Shown here: positions 31,461 through 40,834 of the stretch, in pieces
Layout: the number at the start of each line of letters is the position of its first letter
Position numbering within the stretch: the stretch's first letter is position 1
Assembly: GCA_934047225.1 (NCBI GenBank)
Contig: OW204005.1
Span: 20,468,396 to 20,532,395 of the forward strand
DNA length: 64,000 nt
DNA from: Ypsolopha sequella
Lineage: Eukaryota > Arthropoda > Insecta > Lepidoptera > Ypsolophidae
Direction: 5' to 3'
Made by a program: the position numbers and the translations under genes
Notes under the pieces: generated by a model
Databases searched by the model: none
What the model was told of the DNA's origin: nothing
The model's input: only the letters and a program-made list of their open reading frames with translations

Positions 31461-34400
31461 CTACCTACAATAACAGAGCACTATGAAGGCGAGGACGACC
31501 AGCACTCAGCACACTCAGCACACTCATCACACATTCACTCATCACATACACACTCAGCTCATTCTCACTCTATGTCTTCAACTCCTACAGAGAATTCTTG
31601 TAACTCCGCACAACGTGTAGTGAACGTCACTAACACACCAATTTTGTTGCCAACCGTCTCACTTAAAATAGCAGATGTACATGGTCAATTTCACTCAGCA
31701 CGAGCCCTGTTAGACTGTGGAAGTATGCTGACTCTTTGTTCTCAGCGCATGGCCACAATTTTAAATTTACCATTAAAACATACATCTCTAAAAATCGCAG
31801 GAGTTGGAAATCAGCACACACAAGACTCAAAGGCATCAATCACAATTGTATGCCAACCTACTCACCGTGACACACCTATGATCACGGCCACAGCCCATAT
31901 ATTGAAGAACGTAACTGGGTACCTACCGTTGGAAAAGGTTCCAGATCTCGCTCAGTTAACAGGTCACCCACCGATTCCTCTTGCTGATCGAGAATATCAC
32001 ACACCAGCTCCGGTTGATCTAATACTAGGATCTGACGTTCTTGGTCAAGTGTTAGACGGAACCAAGGTTTCGCTCGGCCCTGGCAAGCCTATAGCCTTCG
32101 GCACGATATTTGATTTTACATTGATTGGACCTTTCGAAAGTTTACATACCTCACCCACGAATCAGGTCAACTCAGTTCACATTGTCGGCTCTCACACAGA
32201 CTCAGAGCATTCCACTCATAACATTCACAAAAGTCTTGAGAGGTTTTGGGAATCCGAGGAACCCCAAACCTACAAGCATACCAGCTCATTAGAGGATCAG
32301 TGTGAGGACATTTTCCGCACCACAACTACTCGTGAACCATCAGGTCAATATGTGGTTACACTGCCCTTTCTGCACAACGCGCCGACATTAGGTTCCACTC
32401 ACGCTATTGCGCTACGCAGGTTTCTCAATTTGGAGAAGAAGCTGCTAGCGAACCCGCCCTTCCGCTCGAAATACGTAGAGTTTATGTCAGATTACATAAA
32501 ATTGGGACATATGTCGCCGTGTCACCCCAATACCTTTGCTCATAAATCCCATTTCTATATCCCACATCATGGCATATTCAAGCCAGGGTCAGAAAAGTTA
32601 CGCTGCGTGTTTGACGGAAGTTGTAAAAGCTCAAACGGCGTCAATTTAAATGATTGTCTCCATACAGGTCCAGCTCTTCAACAAGATATTGTTGACATTA
32701 TCATGTCCTTCAGGATCCACTCACAAGTTTTCAGCACAGACATCCGAATGATGTTCAGAAATATACTCATTCACCCAGAGCAAAGACCTTTTCAACTCAT
32801 TCTCTGGCGGTCTTCACCCGACCAGCCCCTGCTCACGTATGCTCTTAATACTGTCACATATGGATTAAGGTCCAGCCCATACCATGCCATCCGCACTTTA
32901 CTCCAATTGGCTGATGACGAAGGTCATCGTTACCCCCACGCTGCTCAGATCCTCCGCAAATCAATATTTGTGGACGACATTCTCTCAGGTGCAGATTCTG
33001 TGGAATCTGCTCAGTCGCTCCAAAGCGACCTGATCGAGTTACTCGCCCTAGGTGGCTTCCAGCTCAGTAAATGGACCTCCAACTCGCCTCAGCTCCTTGA
33101 ACGGTTCCCAGATGACCAGTGCGACATGCCCAAGGACTTTGACTTCAGTCCCGACTCTAATTCCATTAAGGTTCTGGGAATACAGTGGATTCCTCAAACT
33201 GATGAGTTCACTTATCGCATTTCTCTGCCCACTCATGCTCAAGTCACAAAGCGCTCCATTCTCAGTACAGTAGCGTCTCTTTATGACCCCAATGGCTGGG
33301 TTACTCCAGTCATCTTCCGCGCAAAGATTCTTCTCCAGAAGCTTTGGCTCCTGAAAATAGGATGGGATGAGCCTATCTCTGAAGAAGTCCACACAGAGTG
33401 GCAACACATCTCAGAGGATCTTCCTCAGCTCTCAAACCTCCGTTTACCTCGGCACATTTGTAAGTATAAGCCCACGTCTACTTACTCACTTCACGGGTTC
33501 GCGGACGCATCAGAGGCTGGCTTTGGTGCCGTTATCTATCTTCATGAGCGCAATACCACTGGACATGTCAATGTACACCTAATCATTGGCAAGTCCAAGG
33601 TCGCACCCATAAAGACTCGTCTCTCAATCCCGAAATTGGAGTTGTCAGCCGCGACTCTTTTATCTCAGCTCATGACTCGAGTGTCAGCCCAACTGTCAGC
33701 TCATATAGCCATTCAAACACACACATGCTGGTCAGATAGCACAATAGTGTTGGCATGGCTCAATACCCCACCTCACCGATTACAGACTTTCGAGGCCAAT
33801 CGAGTGGCTAAGATCACAGCTACTTCAACTAGCCATACGTGGAGGCATGTGCCCACGAACCTCAAACCTGCTGACTGTGCAAGCAGAGGCATGTCTGCCC
33901 AGTCTCTCTCACTTCATGACCTTTGGTGGTCACCCAGTTGGCTCAAAGAACCTACCTGCACTTGGCCCAAGATGCCACCCGCTCTAGGCCATCATGCTCT
34001 CCCAGGCCTTAAGCCCAAAAAGGTACCAGCACACATAGCAGTCCCAGATATCGATCTGGACTTGCTCACTCGCTACAGCTCACTTGACAAGCTCGTCGGA
34101 GTGACGGCTTGTATTAAAAGGTTCATATTCAATTGTCGGCACAGCCCAGATGCACGGCGCTCTGGTCCGTTGACAGCTAGTGAACGCAGGGACGCTCTGT
34201 TGCACTGGGTCCGCTCTGTTCAGCACAATGAGTTTGCTGAAGACATTAATCGTATCCAGACTGATAAGGTTTGTCCCGTTCGGCTCCAGCGTCTCTCGCC
34301 CTTCATAAAGGACGGCCTCTTGAGAGTCGGTGGTCGTCTCTCTCACGCGTCAATTAGGTATGACGCTCAACACCCACTCATTCTACCCAGCTCAAGTCCG

Positions 34401-35582
34401 CTCGTAGATCTCATTATAGATCACTATCACACAATACACTGCCACCCTGGAGCTGACACATTACACGCCATATTACGCCAGCAGTACTGGATTCTGTCCG
34501 CTCGTCGTATTATTAGACACCGCGTGTTTAAATGTATTAGATGTTTCCGGTGCCGCGCTCAGCCTAAGGCTCCGCTCATGGCTGATCTCCCAGTAGACAG
34601 AGTTACTCCTCAGCCAGTTTTTAGTCACGTCACGACGGACTTTGCTGGCCACTTCTTCGTTAAATCCAGCACGTTGCGGAACGCGAAACTCATAAAAGCG
34701 TACTTTTGTATTTTCGTTTGCCTCGCAACAAAGGCGGTTCATTTGGAACCAGTCTCTGCACTCTCAACGGAAGCGTTCTTTGCGGCATTGCAACGTTTTA
34801 TCTCACGTCGCGGTACTCCGGTTCTCATTCGCTCAGACTGCGGCACAAACTATGTAGGTGCTAGGAATCAACTCATTGAAGTTCAGAACTTCCTCAGGTC
34901 AAACAATGATGCAATCACTCACAAGCTCGCGAATCAGCACATAACTTGGTTACTGAACCCGCCTAAAGGGCCTTGGTTCGGCGCTCTGCACGAAATAAAC
35001 GTAAAATCCACCAAGCAACTACTTTATCGCGTGATAGGTGAACAGCACCTCACTTTTGAAGAATTCTCTACTCTTTTGGCTCGAATTGAGGCTGTACTCA
35101 ACTCAAGACCCCTCTGCCCAATTTCATCCGACCCTACGGACTTTGAACCTCTCACGGCCGGACATTTCATTATTGGTCGTCCGCTCACCGCTCTACCTGA
35201 GCAGTCTTTTGACGACAGACCCATATCTGCTCTTAAACGGTTTCAACTCATTCAAGCGCTCTCTCAGCGCTTTTGGACTCTCTGGTCCAGATCCTACCTC
35301 CATACCCTGCAAACCCGCTCCAAATGGCTCTCCCCTTCTTCCCCTCCTCAAGTGGGTGAACTGGTCCTCATCAAAGAGGATGACCTGCCTCCGCTCCAAT
35401 GGAAGTTGGGGAGAATTCTCCGCACGATACCTGGCAAGGATGGAGTGATCCGAGTTGTGGATCTAGACACAGCTCATGGAAATCTGCGACGACCTGTGTT
35501 CAAGATAGCCAGGCTGCCGTTGGATTCAGCTCAAGAGGAGTCGCAGCCCCGGCCCCCCCAGGATGTTCACGCTACAGCGTGA
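31461..35582 (+). CDS. BEL/Pao pol polyprotein
   Basis: The frame is continuous with gag, directly after TGA. A His/Ser-rich linker (HSAHSAHSSHIHSSHTHSAH) precedes the protease (LLDCGSMLTLCS, about 31710). The Pao reverse transcriptase has DIRMMFRNI and FVDDILSGA (about 32965). RNase H has FADASEAGFG, WSDSTIVLAWL and PADCASRG. The integrase has an H2C2 zinc site (HTIHCHPGAD...CIRCFRC) and the D,D,E core (TTDFAGH, RSDCGTNYVG, GALHEINVKS). It ends with a DUF5641-like domain (KEDDLPPLQWKLGRI). No internal stop is seen over about 1373 codons. The stop TGA at 35580-35582 lies 17 bp inside the 3' LTR. Confidence 0.93.
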   Translation, partial: LPTITEHYEGEDDQHSAHSAHSSHIHSSHTHSAHSHSMSSTPTENSCNSAQRVVNVTNTPILLPTVSLKIADVHGQFHSARALLDCGSMLTLCSQRMATILNLPLKHTSLKIAGVGNQHTQDSKASITIVCQPTHRDTPMITATAHILKNVTGYLPLEKVPDLAQLTGHPPIPLADREYHTPAPVDLILGSDVLGQVLDGTKVSLGPGKPIAFGTIFDFTLIGPFESLHTSPTNQVNSVHIVGSHTDSEHSTHNIHKSLERFWESEEPQTYKHTSSLEDQCEDIFRTTTTREPSGQYVVTLPFLHNAPTLGSTHAIALRRFLNLEKKLLANPPFRSKYVEFMSDYIKLGHMSPCHPNTFAHKSHFYIPHHGIFKPGSEKLRCVFDGSCKSSNGVNLNDCLHTGPALQQDIVDIIMSFRIHSQVFSTDIRMMFRNILIHPEQRPFQLILWRSSPDQPLLTYALNTVTYGLRSSPYHAIRTLLQLADDEGHRYPHAAQILRKSIFVDDILSGADSVESAQSLQSDLIELLALGGFQLSKWTSNSPQLLERFPDDQCDMPKDFDFSPDSNSIKVLGIQWIPQTDEFTYRISLPTHAQVTKRSILSTVASLYDPNGWVTPVIFRAKILLQKLWLLKIGWDEPISEEVHTEWQHISEDLPQLSNLRLPRHICKYKPTSTYSLHGFADASEAGFGAVIYLHERNTTGHVNVHLIIGKSKVAPIKTRLSIPKLELSAATLLSQLMTRVSAQLSAHIAIQTHTCWSDSTIVLAWLNTPPHRLQTFEANRVAKITATSTSHTWRHVPTNLKPADCASRGMSAQSLSLHDLWWSPSWLKEPTCTWPKMPPALGHHALPGLKPKKVPAHIAVPDIDLDLLTRYSSLDKLVGVTACIKRFIFNCRHSPDARRSGPLTASERRDALLHWVRSVQHNEFAEDINRIQTDKVCPVRLQRLSPFIKDGLLRVGGRLSHASIRYDAQHPLILPSSSPLVDLIIDHYHTIHCHPGADTLHAILRQQYWILSARRIIRHRVFKCIRCFRCRAQPKAPLMADLPVDRVTPQPVFSHVTTDFAGHFFVKSSTLRNAKLIKAYFCIFVCLATKAVHLEPVSALSTEAFFAALQRFISRRGTPVLIRSDCGTNYVGARNQLIEVQNFLRSNNDAITHKLANQHITWLLNPPKGPWFGALHEINVKSTKQLLYRVIGEQHLTFEEFSTLLARIEAVLNSRPLCPISSDPTDFEPLTAGHFIIGRPLTALPEQSFDDRPISALKRFQLIQALSQRFWTLWSRSYLHTLQTRSKWLSPSSPPQVGELVLIKEDDLPPLQWKLGRILRTIPGKDGVIRVVDLDTAHGNLRRPVFKIARLPLDSAQEESQPRPPQDVHATA

Positions 35583-35984
35583 CGCGTGATTCGCGCGCGC
35601 ATGCGCGGACGACCACCCCCCCCCCCCCCCGCCGCGCGCCGGTCGAGGCGCGCGCGGGCGCTGGTCTCACTCTGTTTCGCCGCAACCGTCGACCGAACAA
35701 TACATGTGTGCACACATTCGCGACGCCACAACCAATCTCGCGTATCTACCGTATCTTGTGATCATATCAGTGCTGTGTATTACTCCAAGACATTCTGCAC
35801 ATCCCTGTCCAAGATCAGCCCTGTCATCATCAGCCCGACAAGGAGTACACCACGCGGCACATTGTCAGCGCATTCGTCGGCTCGCCCATCAACATTCCAA
35901 CCAGGTCAGTGCACCCACATTGTTTTCCACAATTCTCCCGTGTCAAATCCCATCAGCCCTGCATTCCTGTAGCCAGCGGTTACA
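35564..35984 (+). repeat. 3' LTR of BEL element 2
   Basis: 421 bp. Differs from the 5' LTR by A/C and T/G changes within the first 60 bp and by the C-run length; otherwise identical as read. Ends GGTTACA before the duplicated GAAGG. Confidence 0.96.
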
Positions 35985-36346
35985 GAAGGCAATGGATACA
36001 GCAATATTGCCAACCTTGCTTTATGGCTGTCAAAATTGGGCACTGACTAAGAAAATCATTCAAAAGCTGCAAGTATTTCAAAGAGCCACAGAGCAAAGTA
36101 TGCTTAACATTAGACTAAAAGACAAAATAAAAAATATAGATATCCGAGCAAAAACCAATTATAGATGCAGCTACATTAGCCTGCCAGCTCAAATGGAGAT
36201 GGGCTGGTCATGTGGCACGTATGACGGATGGCCGCTGGACAGAACGTGTCATTCATTGGTACCCTCGTGAGGCAAAACGCCCACCTGGGCGACAGGCGTC
36301 TGTGGCAAAAGATGGAGGAGGCCTTCACTCAGATATGGGTGCCTAG
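35985..36346 (+). pseudogene. RTE reverse transcriptase, C-terminal part after the BEL insertion
   Basis: Continues the frame broken at 28111, with TAILPTLLYGCQNWALTKK and then QVFQRATEQSMLNI, characteristic of RTE post-palm regions. A frameshift near 36155 moves the reading to the frame encoding WRWAGHVARMTDGRW and the end at TAG 36344-36346. The 3' UTR of about 365 bp ends in TTATTATTATTAT at 36698-36711. Confidence 0.85.
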
Positions 36347-36932
36347 ATGAAATATTATTCTGCATGCCACTTAAAATTCATTATTATTAATGGAAAGTAT
36401 TTTTTTTATTTTTTGTTCATAGGTATATCTAATAAACTGCAACTATTGACATTTAAACTCACTATTTTTTCACATTTTTCTTATTTTAATACATAATTTT
36501 AAGGACATTTACTGATTCATTATGTATAATTTTTGATTATTAATTTATTTGTATTATGGAATGAAATTTATAATTAATGTTTGTATTTCTAATTGAAACT
36601 ATTTACTCAAAATGTCTAAAAAAAAGGAGTATTTGAAGTGTGCATGCTGCTTGAGTTTATAAATTTATTGAAGCATTTCATTTGGAAAAATAAAGGCTTA
36701 TTATTATTATTATATGGTTCCTATCCGTCAAACGAGAAGCAAAAGTGTGGTTGAAGACCTTATTTCAACAATTATTTCTATCTAGGAAAATTTATCCAAA
36801 CATGTTTTCCAATTTCAAAACCCTGGATTATATAGTCAAAATGCATATACCAGAAATTTATTAACATTTTCCGTGTATTTCATGAAATACACAGAAAAGA
36901 AACACCCGTATTTTTTTCGCATATCGCCTTAA

Positions 36933-37112
36933 AAACTAGACCATAAACACCTGTGCGTGGGGTGATAGAGAATGGGGTGGGGTCTTATTTATTTATTTAT
37001 TGGAACACAGAGGAAAAACAAAAAATGGTACAGATTTTGTAAGGTGGAACTAATACAGATGATTATATAAGCATAACAGTTTCCTCAACATACTCACTAA
37101 TACATTAATATA
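36933..37112. other. Intron 6 spacer
   Basis: G-rich patch GGGGTGATAGAGAATGGGG and a (TTTA)n run. No feature recognised. Confidence 0.4.
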
Positions 37113-37504
37113 TTTTTCAATGCAAGTGCTCGTAAAGCCCCACTTTTTATGCATCAAAACCGAACAAAAAGTTGATTATTTTGCCCTAGGGCTTTATTAT
37201 TATTATTTTTTAAATTTGTTTACAATGGTTGGCTAATCTGCAGCCTTTCCCATGCACCATAAATGTTATACTTTTTTTCCCACTGTTTAACGGCTCTGGA
37301 TACAGTCCTTTTGAGCCAATCATAATTTAAAGTTCACAAGATTATATTTGTTTTATTTTCTCACACTATGCATTGAAAAACGTAGTATGATACACGGGCG
37401 TAAAAGCAATAAATTACTCGGTTACGTTTAAAACACTCGCTACGCTCGTGTTTTAAATCGTCCTCGTAATCTATTTATTTTCGTCCTTGTAGCATAAATT
37501 ACTA
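37113..37504 (+). repeat. Repeat family R, copy 3
   Basis: Same ends and foldback as the copy at 55770-56155; the foldback terminal segment is slightly degenerate (TCGTCCTTGTAGCATAAATT). Confidence 0.75.
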
Positions 37505-37825
37505 TTATATAGACGCAAACATGAGATACATAGGATAATAATCAATAGTTTAACTACATAAAAATAAAAAAGTCTTAGAGCATATACCAATATATATTGG
37601 TCTAAGGGTGGGGTAAATCGGCGTATAATGCGTGCTTCTGCGAGACGGATAGAGAGAAACAAATAGCAGAGATAAGAGAAATAGAGAGATCGATAGAGAC
37701 GTAGATGAACTTCAGAGATATCATAGTTTGGTGCCGTTTATAGTTTTCGTTTACTTGTACGTAAAGTTGGATGTAATTGTACCGTTAGATAGCTTGTTGT
37801 TAAAGCTAAATATAAATAATATTAT

Positions 37826-38013
37826 AAGAATTCACACACAGGATAGCTATTCCAGAAAACAGAACAGGATTTTACAGTGACTTATTTTCGGTACACGCTG
37901 CAAGACTCTGAAATCGCTTACCAGTGTCAATTCAGGCATTGAAAAATACAAATCACTTTAAAATAAAAGTGAAACGGTTTTTCTCAACAGAGTACCCATC
38001 ATGCTGGTGAATG
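37826..38013 (+). pseudogene. LINE ORF2 C-terminal scrap
   Basis: The plus-strand frame encodes FTHRIAIPENRTGFYSDLFS, then AARL, a TGA in place of the usual Trp, NRLPVSIQALKNTNHFK and a stop. This is the tail of many CR1/jockey-group ORF2 proteins (xLWNxLP motif). The remainder of the LINE is absent. Confidence 0.6.
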
Positions 38014-38524
38014 TTGGCACTTGAAGGGTGCTTGTACTTGTCCACACTAAGGACCGAAATATATTTCAAGTTATAATTTTCTTTTAAATATTTATTGTAT
38101 ATATTTCAAGTTATATTGTGTAATTATAAATAAAAAGCTATTATTTATAAATGTATGTGTATATTTTATAGGTATGTATTCATTTATTTTAGTATGTTCA
38201 TGTATTTTTATATGTAAGTTTTTGTCTTGGATATATAAATTATAATCTTGATCTCCCAATTATTTTCTTTTAAGTATTTAAAAGATATTGCTATTAGCAA
38301 TAAGTGCCGCCCTTGTACACCATGTTTAATTGTTTTTTTTATCTTTAAGTTATTTGTGTAAATGTGCAAAAAGTGTTATAAAAAGTGTATTATTGGAACA
38401 TTTAAATCGTCAATAAAGAGTGCACAAATGTTGACTGTTCTTGGAACTGAAGATATATTTTTGTTTTTTGTGAAACAAAACTTCGACAAGATGCTTTTCT
38501 TAAATTATGACCGAATACCATATA
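38014..38524. other. AT-rich intron 6 sequence
   Basis: Probably 3' UTR of the preceding LINE scrap plus unassigned DNA. The 74-residue frame at 38362-38586 has no recognisable domain. Confidence 0.45.
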
Positions 38525-38720
38525 TTGACCATCATCCATCCATCCATCAGCCTGTATTCAGCTTGTATTCATTCACTCCTAGATAGACACAGGTCTGTCT
38601 AATATTTCGCCACACTTGACGGTCTTCTGTTATCCTCATCCAGTCGCTACCCGCTACCCGTCCTTCAGGTCGTCGGTCCAGCGGGCACGAGGTTGCCCTA
38701 CGCTACGCTTTCCTGCATTG
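38525..38720 (-). pseudogene. RTE-type LINE 3' fragment, antisense
   Basis: CATCCATCCATCAGCCTGTA, then CGGTCTTCTGTTATCCTCAT and CGTCGGTCCAGCGGGCACG, matching 7791-8062. It lies 36 bp from the exon 6 donor, inside intron 6. Confidence 0.6.
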
Positions 38721-38756
38721 ACCATATTGACTTTTTAAGATCCACAATCAACTTAC

Positions 38757-38986
38757 CTTCCTCCCAGTAGACTCAACGATGCAGCTGGCCAGCACTGAGC
38801 CCAGCAGCTGGATCACACCCACCACAATAGTCTGTTTGTTGGGGCTGAGCTTCAAGCTGATGCTCTCTGCTGCCTGCTCGAAGATAGACCCAGCGTACAT
38901 TAGCACCACCAGGTAGCCGCATGTCTCTTGTGACAGCATCACGTTGAGCGAGATTCGGAATGCTTTGAATGTCGTTTTGTCTTTAA
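38757..38986 (-). CDS. Sugar/trehalose transporter, exon 6
   Basis: Acceptor CTCTTTCCAG (38987-38996), donor AAG|GTAAGT (38751-38756). Two bases complete the codon begun in exon 5, then 76 codons. The peptide begins KDKTTFKAFRISLNVMLSQ (start of the C-terminal MFS half), then GYLVVLMYAGSIFEQAAESI (TM7), LSPNKQTIVVGVIQLLGSVL (TM8) and ends ESTGRK. GRK here corresponds to the D/G-x-x-GRR/K signature between TM8 and TM9, symmetrical to DRWGRK in exon 2. Confidence 0.93.
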
Positions 38987-39109
38987 CTGGAAAGAGATGG
39001 TGGGGTTAAGGACTTAAATAAGAAACTCGATGAGTATCGGTACAAATATCGATGTAAGACAAATTGAAATATCGTTTATTTATTTATTTATCGTAATAAT
39101 TTATTTTTA

Positions 39110-39440
39110 TTACACATAATATACATTTGTTTGAATTAATGAATTGTCGAGTCTTTGCAGGTATTCGACCACTGCTGGAGTCAGAGTTTTGAAGTCCTCC
39201 ATAGGGCCATTATAAGAATACAGTGGACAGTCGGATATTATGTGTCTCACTGTTTGTTCACGACACCCACAAGGGCAGGCAGCAGTCTCACTCCAGCCCC
39301 ACTTATGCCTCATGTAGTCACACTTGCCGTGGCCGGTGCGGATGCGGTTGGGTCGATATCGTTCATATTTTGATATCAGCGCGCATTGCAAAGTGCCTGT
39401 TAAGACGATCGCTGCGTCTCCGGATAGCGCAAAATATGAA
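39110..39440 (-). pseudogene. LINE C-terminal zinc-finger fragment (jockey/R1 group)
   Basis: The minus-strand frame runs from about 39440 to a stop at 39110. It contains RPNRIRTGHGKCDYMRHKWG followed by CPCGCREQTVRHIISDCPL. This C-x-C...H...C finger with a TGHG...W leader is the standard C-terminus of jockey-like elements. It ends YLQRLDNSLIQTNVYYV. Only the end of the element remains, in intron 5, in the same orientation as the transporter. Confidence 0.8.
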
Positions 39441-39670
39441 AAAATATACTAATATTAAAAAATAATAATAAAATAATCCCAAGGTTACGCACACTAGAAT
39501 AAGTGCGTGTGCATGCATTACTACAACCATAGGTAATTAGACTTCGTAACATATGTACGTACTCGTACTTATCAATTTAACCAGAAGTTTAGAAAAGAGG
39601 GATTGCGAAAAATTTGTTACAAAAGAATATTAACGCGAGGCGCAACGTCGTCACGTGAACGCCTTCACTC

Positions 39671-39711
39671 GCCCTGAAGAAGGCAGTCTGAATCTTCTGA
39701 AACTGGTCGGC
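39671..39711 (+). ncRNA. Hammerhead-ribozyme-like motif in Penelope-like 3' end
   Basis: Order: GCC (stem I), CTGAAGA (core), AGGCAG...CTTCT (partly paired stem II), GAAA (core), CTGGTC (short stem III and cleavage triplet GTC), GGC (stem I). Penelope-like elements are known to carry small type I hammerheads with very short stem III. Stem II is mismatched here, so activity is doubtful. Confidence 0.5.
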
Positions 39712-39735
39712 TATCCCGATCAAAAATAGTAATTG

Positions 39736-40119
39736 AATAAAACTCCTTGGTACTCGGTACCACAAATATAATAATGTTTAATTACCTCTTAAGTTGCTAC
39801 CGGTTTCGTCGTTTTACGACATCATCAGGCACTGTATTTGAGGTGTTAATAATACATTTTTGAATACATTTTTTAATATAGTTATCAAACTAAATCCTGT
39901 TTAGGTAAACACATAAAATTCGTGGTTTTTAAACAAAGTATTCAAAAATGTATTATTAACACCTCAAATACAGTGCCTGATGATGTCGTTAAAAGACGAA
40001 ACCGGTAGCAACTTAAGAGGTAATTAAACATAATTATATTTATGGAACCGAGTACCAAGGAGTTTTATTTAATTGCAAGATGTCGTTCCATCAAGAAGCA
40101 ACAACATTCACCGTCAACC
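39736..40119. mobile_element. Palindromic element with hammerhead-like cores in both arms
   Basis: Left arm from AATAAAACTCCTTGGTACTC, right arm ending GAGTACCAAGGAGTTTTATT at about 40070, with arms of about 130 bp. On the minus strand the left arm has CTGATGA, a perfect GTCGT-AAA-ACGAC hairpin, GAAA, CCGGTA. The right arm has the same on the plus strand with one base inserted in the loop stem. An asymmetric tail (TGTCGTTCCATCAAGAAGC) follows, as in the element at 12122-12300. Confidence 0.7.
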
Positions 40120-40150
40120 AATAGTAATTGAGGTGAGCCGTTTTGCAATA

Positions 40151-40683
40151 ATGAAGAATATTAATAATTACTCATATGGGTAAAGAGTATCGATGGTCCA
40201 TTGTTATCAAATGGACATTTGCGGAACTCTAAAATAAAGGAAAGCAGCATCTGCGCAGCATATTATTTGAGAGGTTCATGCTTAACTCCGAAACTTTCAC
40301 CTGATTCATCCTTTTGCCTGTGAGTACCTACAAAGTCGTGACCCTCATTACTTGTTTCTCCAATAAGAAAAACACAAAGTATGAGATGATAAAAAAATAC
40401 GAGGTCCTTTATGCACGCTTTCACAATTACTTTGTGAAAGTTGGTGTGTTTTTAGTTTTTATACCTACAAGATTAACTGACATCGCACTAATTTTTTAAT
40501 TTATTTATTCGCAACGGACTAACGCTTGGCCGCCATCGCGCCTATGTTCTAGGACGAACCGAGTTCGCCTACCTATTTATTCTTCTTTAAAGAAATCTGG
40601 GTGATAAGTATCCGGAAATACGGATGCCGGCAGGGAGTTCCACATCGCAGCTGTATGGATGATGAACGAAGATTTGAAACAAT
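40151..40683. other. Intron 4-side spacer (within intron 5)
   Basis: AT-rich; a 61-residue frame at 40314-40499 has no domain. Nothing else recognised. Confidence 0.4.
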
Positions 40684-40815
40684 GCGTTCGAGCTGTCAGA
40701 ATATTGCGTTTGAGCTGTCGGAATACTGCGTTCGAGCTGTCATAATACTGCGTTCGAGCTGTCCGAATATTGCGTTCGAGCTGTCGGAATACTGCGTTTG
40801 ACCTGTCGGATTACT
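40684..40815. repeat. 22-bp minisatellite, six units
   Basis: Unit GCGTTYGAGCTGTCNGAATA plus YT, repeated six times in perfect 22-bp register with 1-4 changes per unit. Not CRISPR-like, since units abut without spacers. 22 is not a multiple of 3, so it is not a protein repeat. Confidence 0.9.
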
Positions 40816-40834
40816 TGTGCCACCCTGTGGTCTG

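Larger units (their letters stand above)
28112..35984 (+). mobile_element. BEL/Pao LTR retrotransposon 2, full length
   Basis: 7873 bp. The LTRs are 420 and 421 bp, differing by two substitutions near their start and by the length of a C-run. They begin TGTTCACGCTACAGCG and end AGCCAGCGGTTACA. The 5-bp duplication GAAGG is at 28107-28111 and 35985-35989. It is inserted in the reverse-transcriptase frame of the RTE LINE. It differs clearly from BEL element 1: GC-richer, and with a separate gag stop before pol. Confidence 0.96.
26149..36710 (+). mobile_element. RTE-clade LINE, 5'-truncated, split by BEL element 2
   Basis: The element proper is about 2.68 kb (26149-28111 and 35990-36710) plus the inserted BEL element. 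It starts inside the endonuclease domain, contains a full reverse transcriptase, and ends with a (TTA)n-type tail, the RTE hallmark. Target-site duplication TATATGGT at 26141-26148 and 36711-36718. It is inserted within a TTAA-type MITE and antisense to the transporter gene. Confidence 0.93.
25969..36932. mobile_element. TTAA-type MITE in intron 6, split by an RTE LINE
   Basis: Left part 25969-26148 starts TTAAGAGGCTATGCAAATTT; right part 36719-36932 ends CGCATATCGCCTTAA. Together they make about 394 bp. A related uninterrupted-by-LINE copy is the reverse complement at 58240-58906 (shared CTCTAGATATTGTTRAAACA, ATATACAGAACTC and TCCAAACATGTTTTCCAATT). The split point carries an 8-bp duplication TATATGGT. 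Confidence 0.85.
39630..40150 (+). mobile_element. Penelope-like element 3' end, interrupted by a palindrome
   Basis: Starts with the last codons of the GIY-YIG protein (frame RRNVVT, stop) as at 44040-44062. It continues through CTGAAACTGGTCGGC and CCCGATC as in the other copy, and resumes at 40120 with AATAGTAATTGAGGTGAGCC. A 384-bp palindromic element (39736-40119) sits between an 11-bp duplication AATAGTAATTG (39725-39735 and 40120-40130). Confidence 0.75.

Noticed and set aside
40684..40815. CRISPR-like array of 22-bp repeats
   Set aside because: Units abut without spacers and the context is animal intron; it is a minisatellite.
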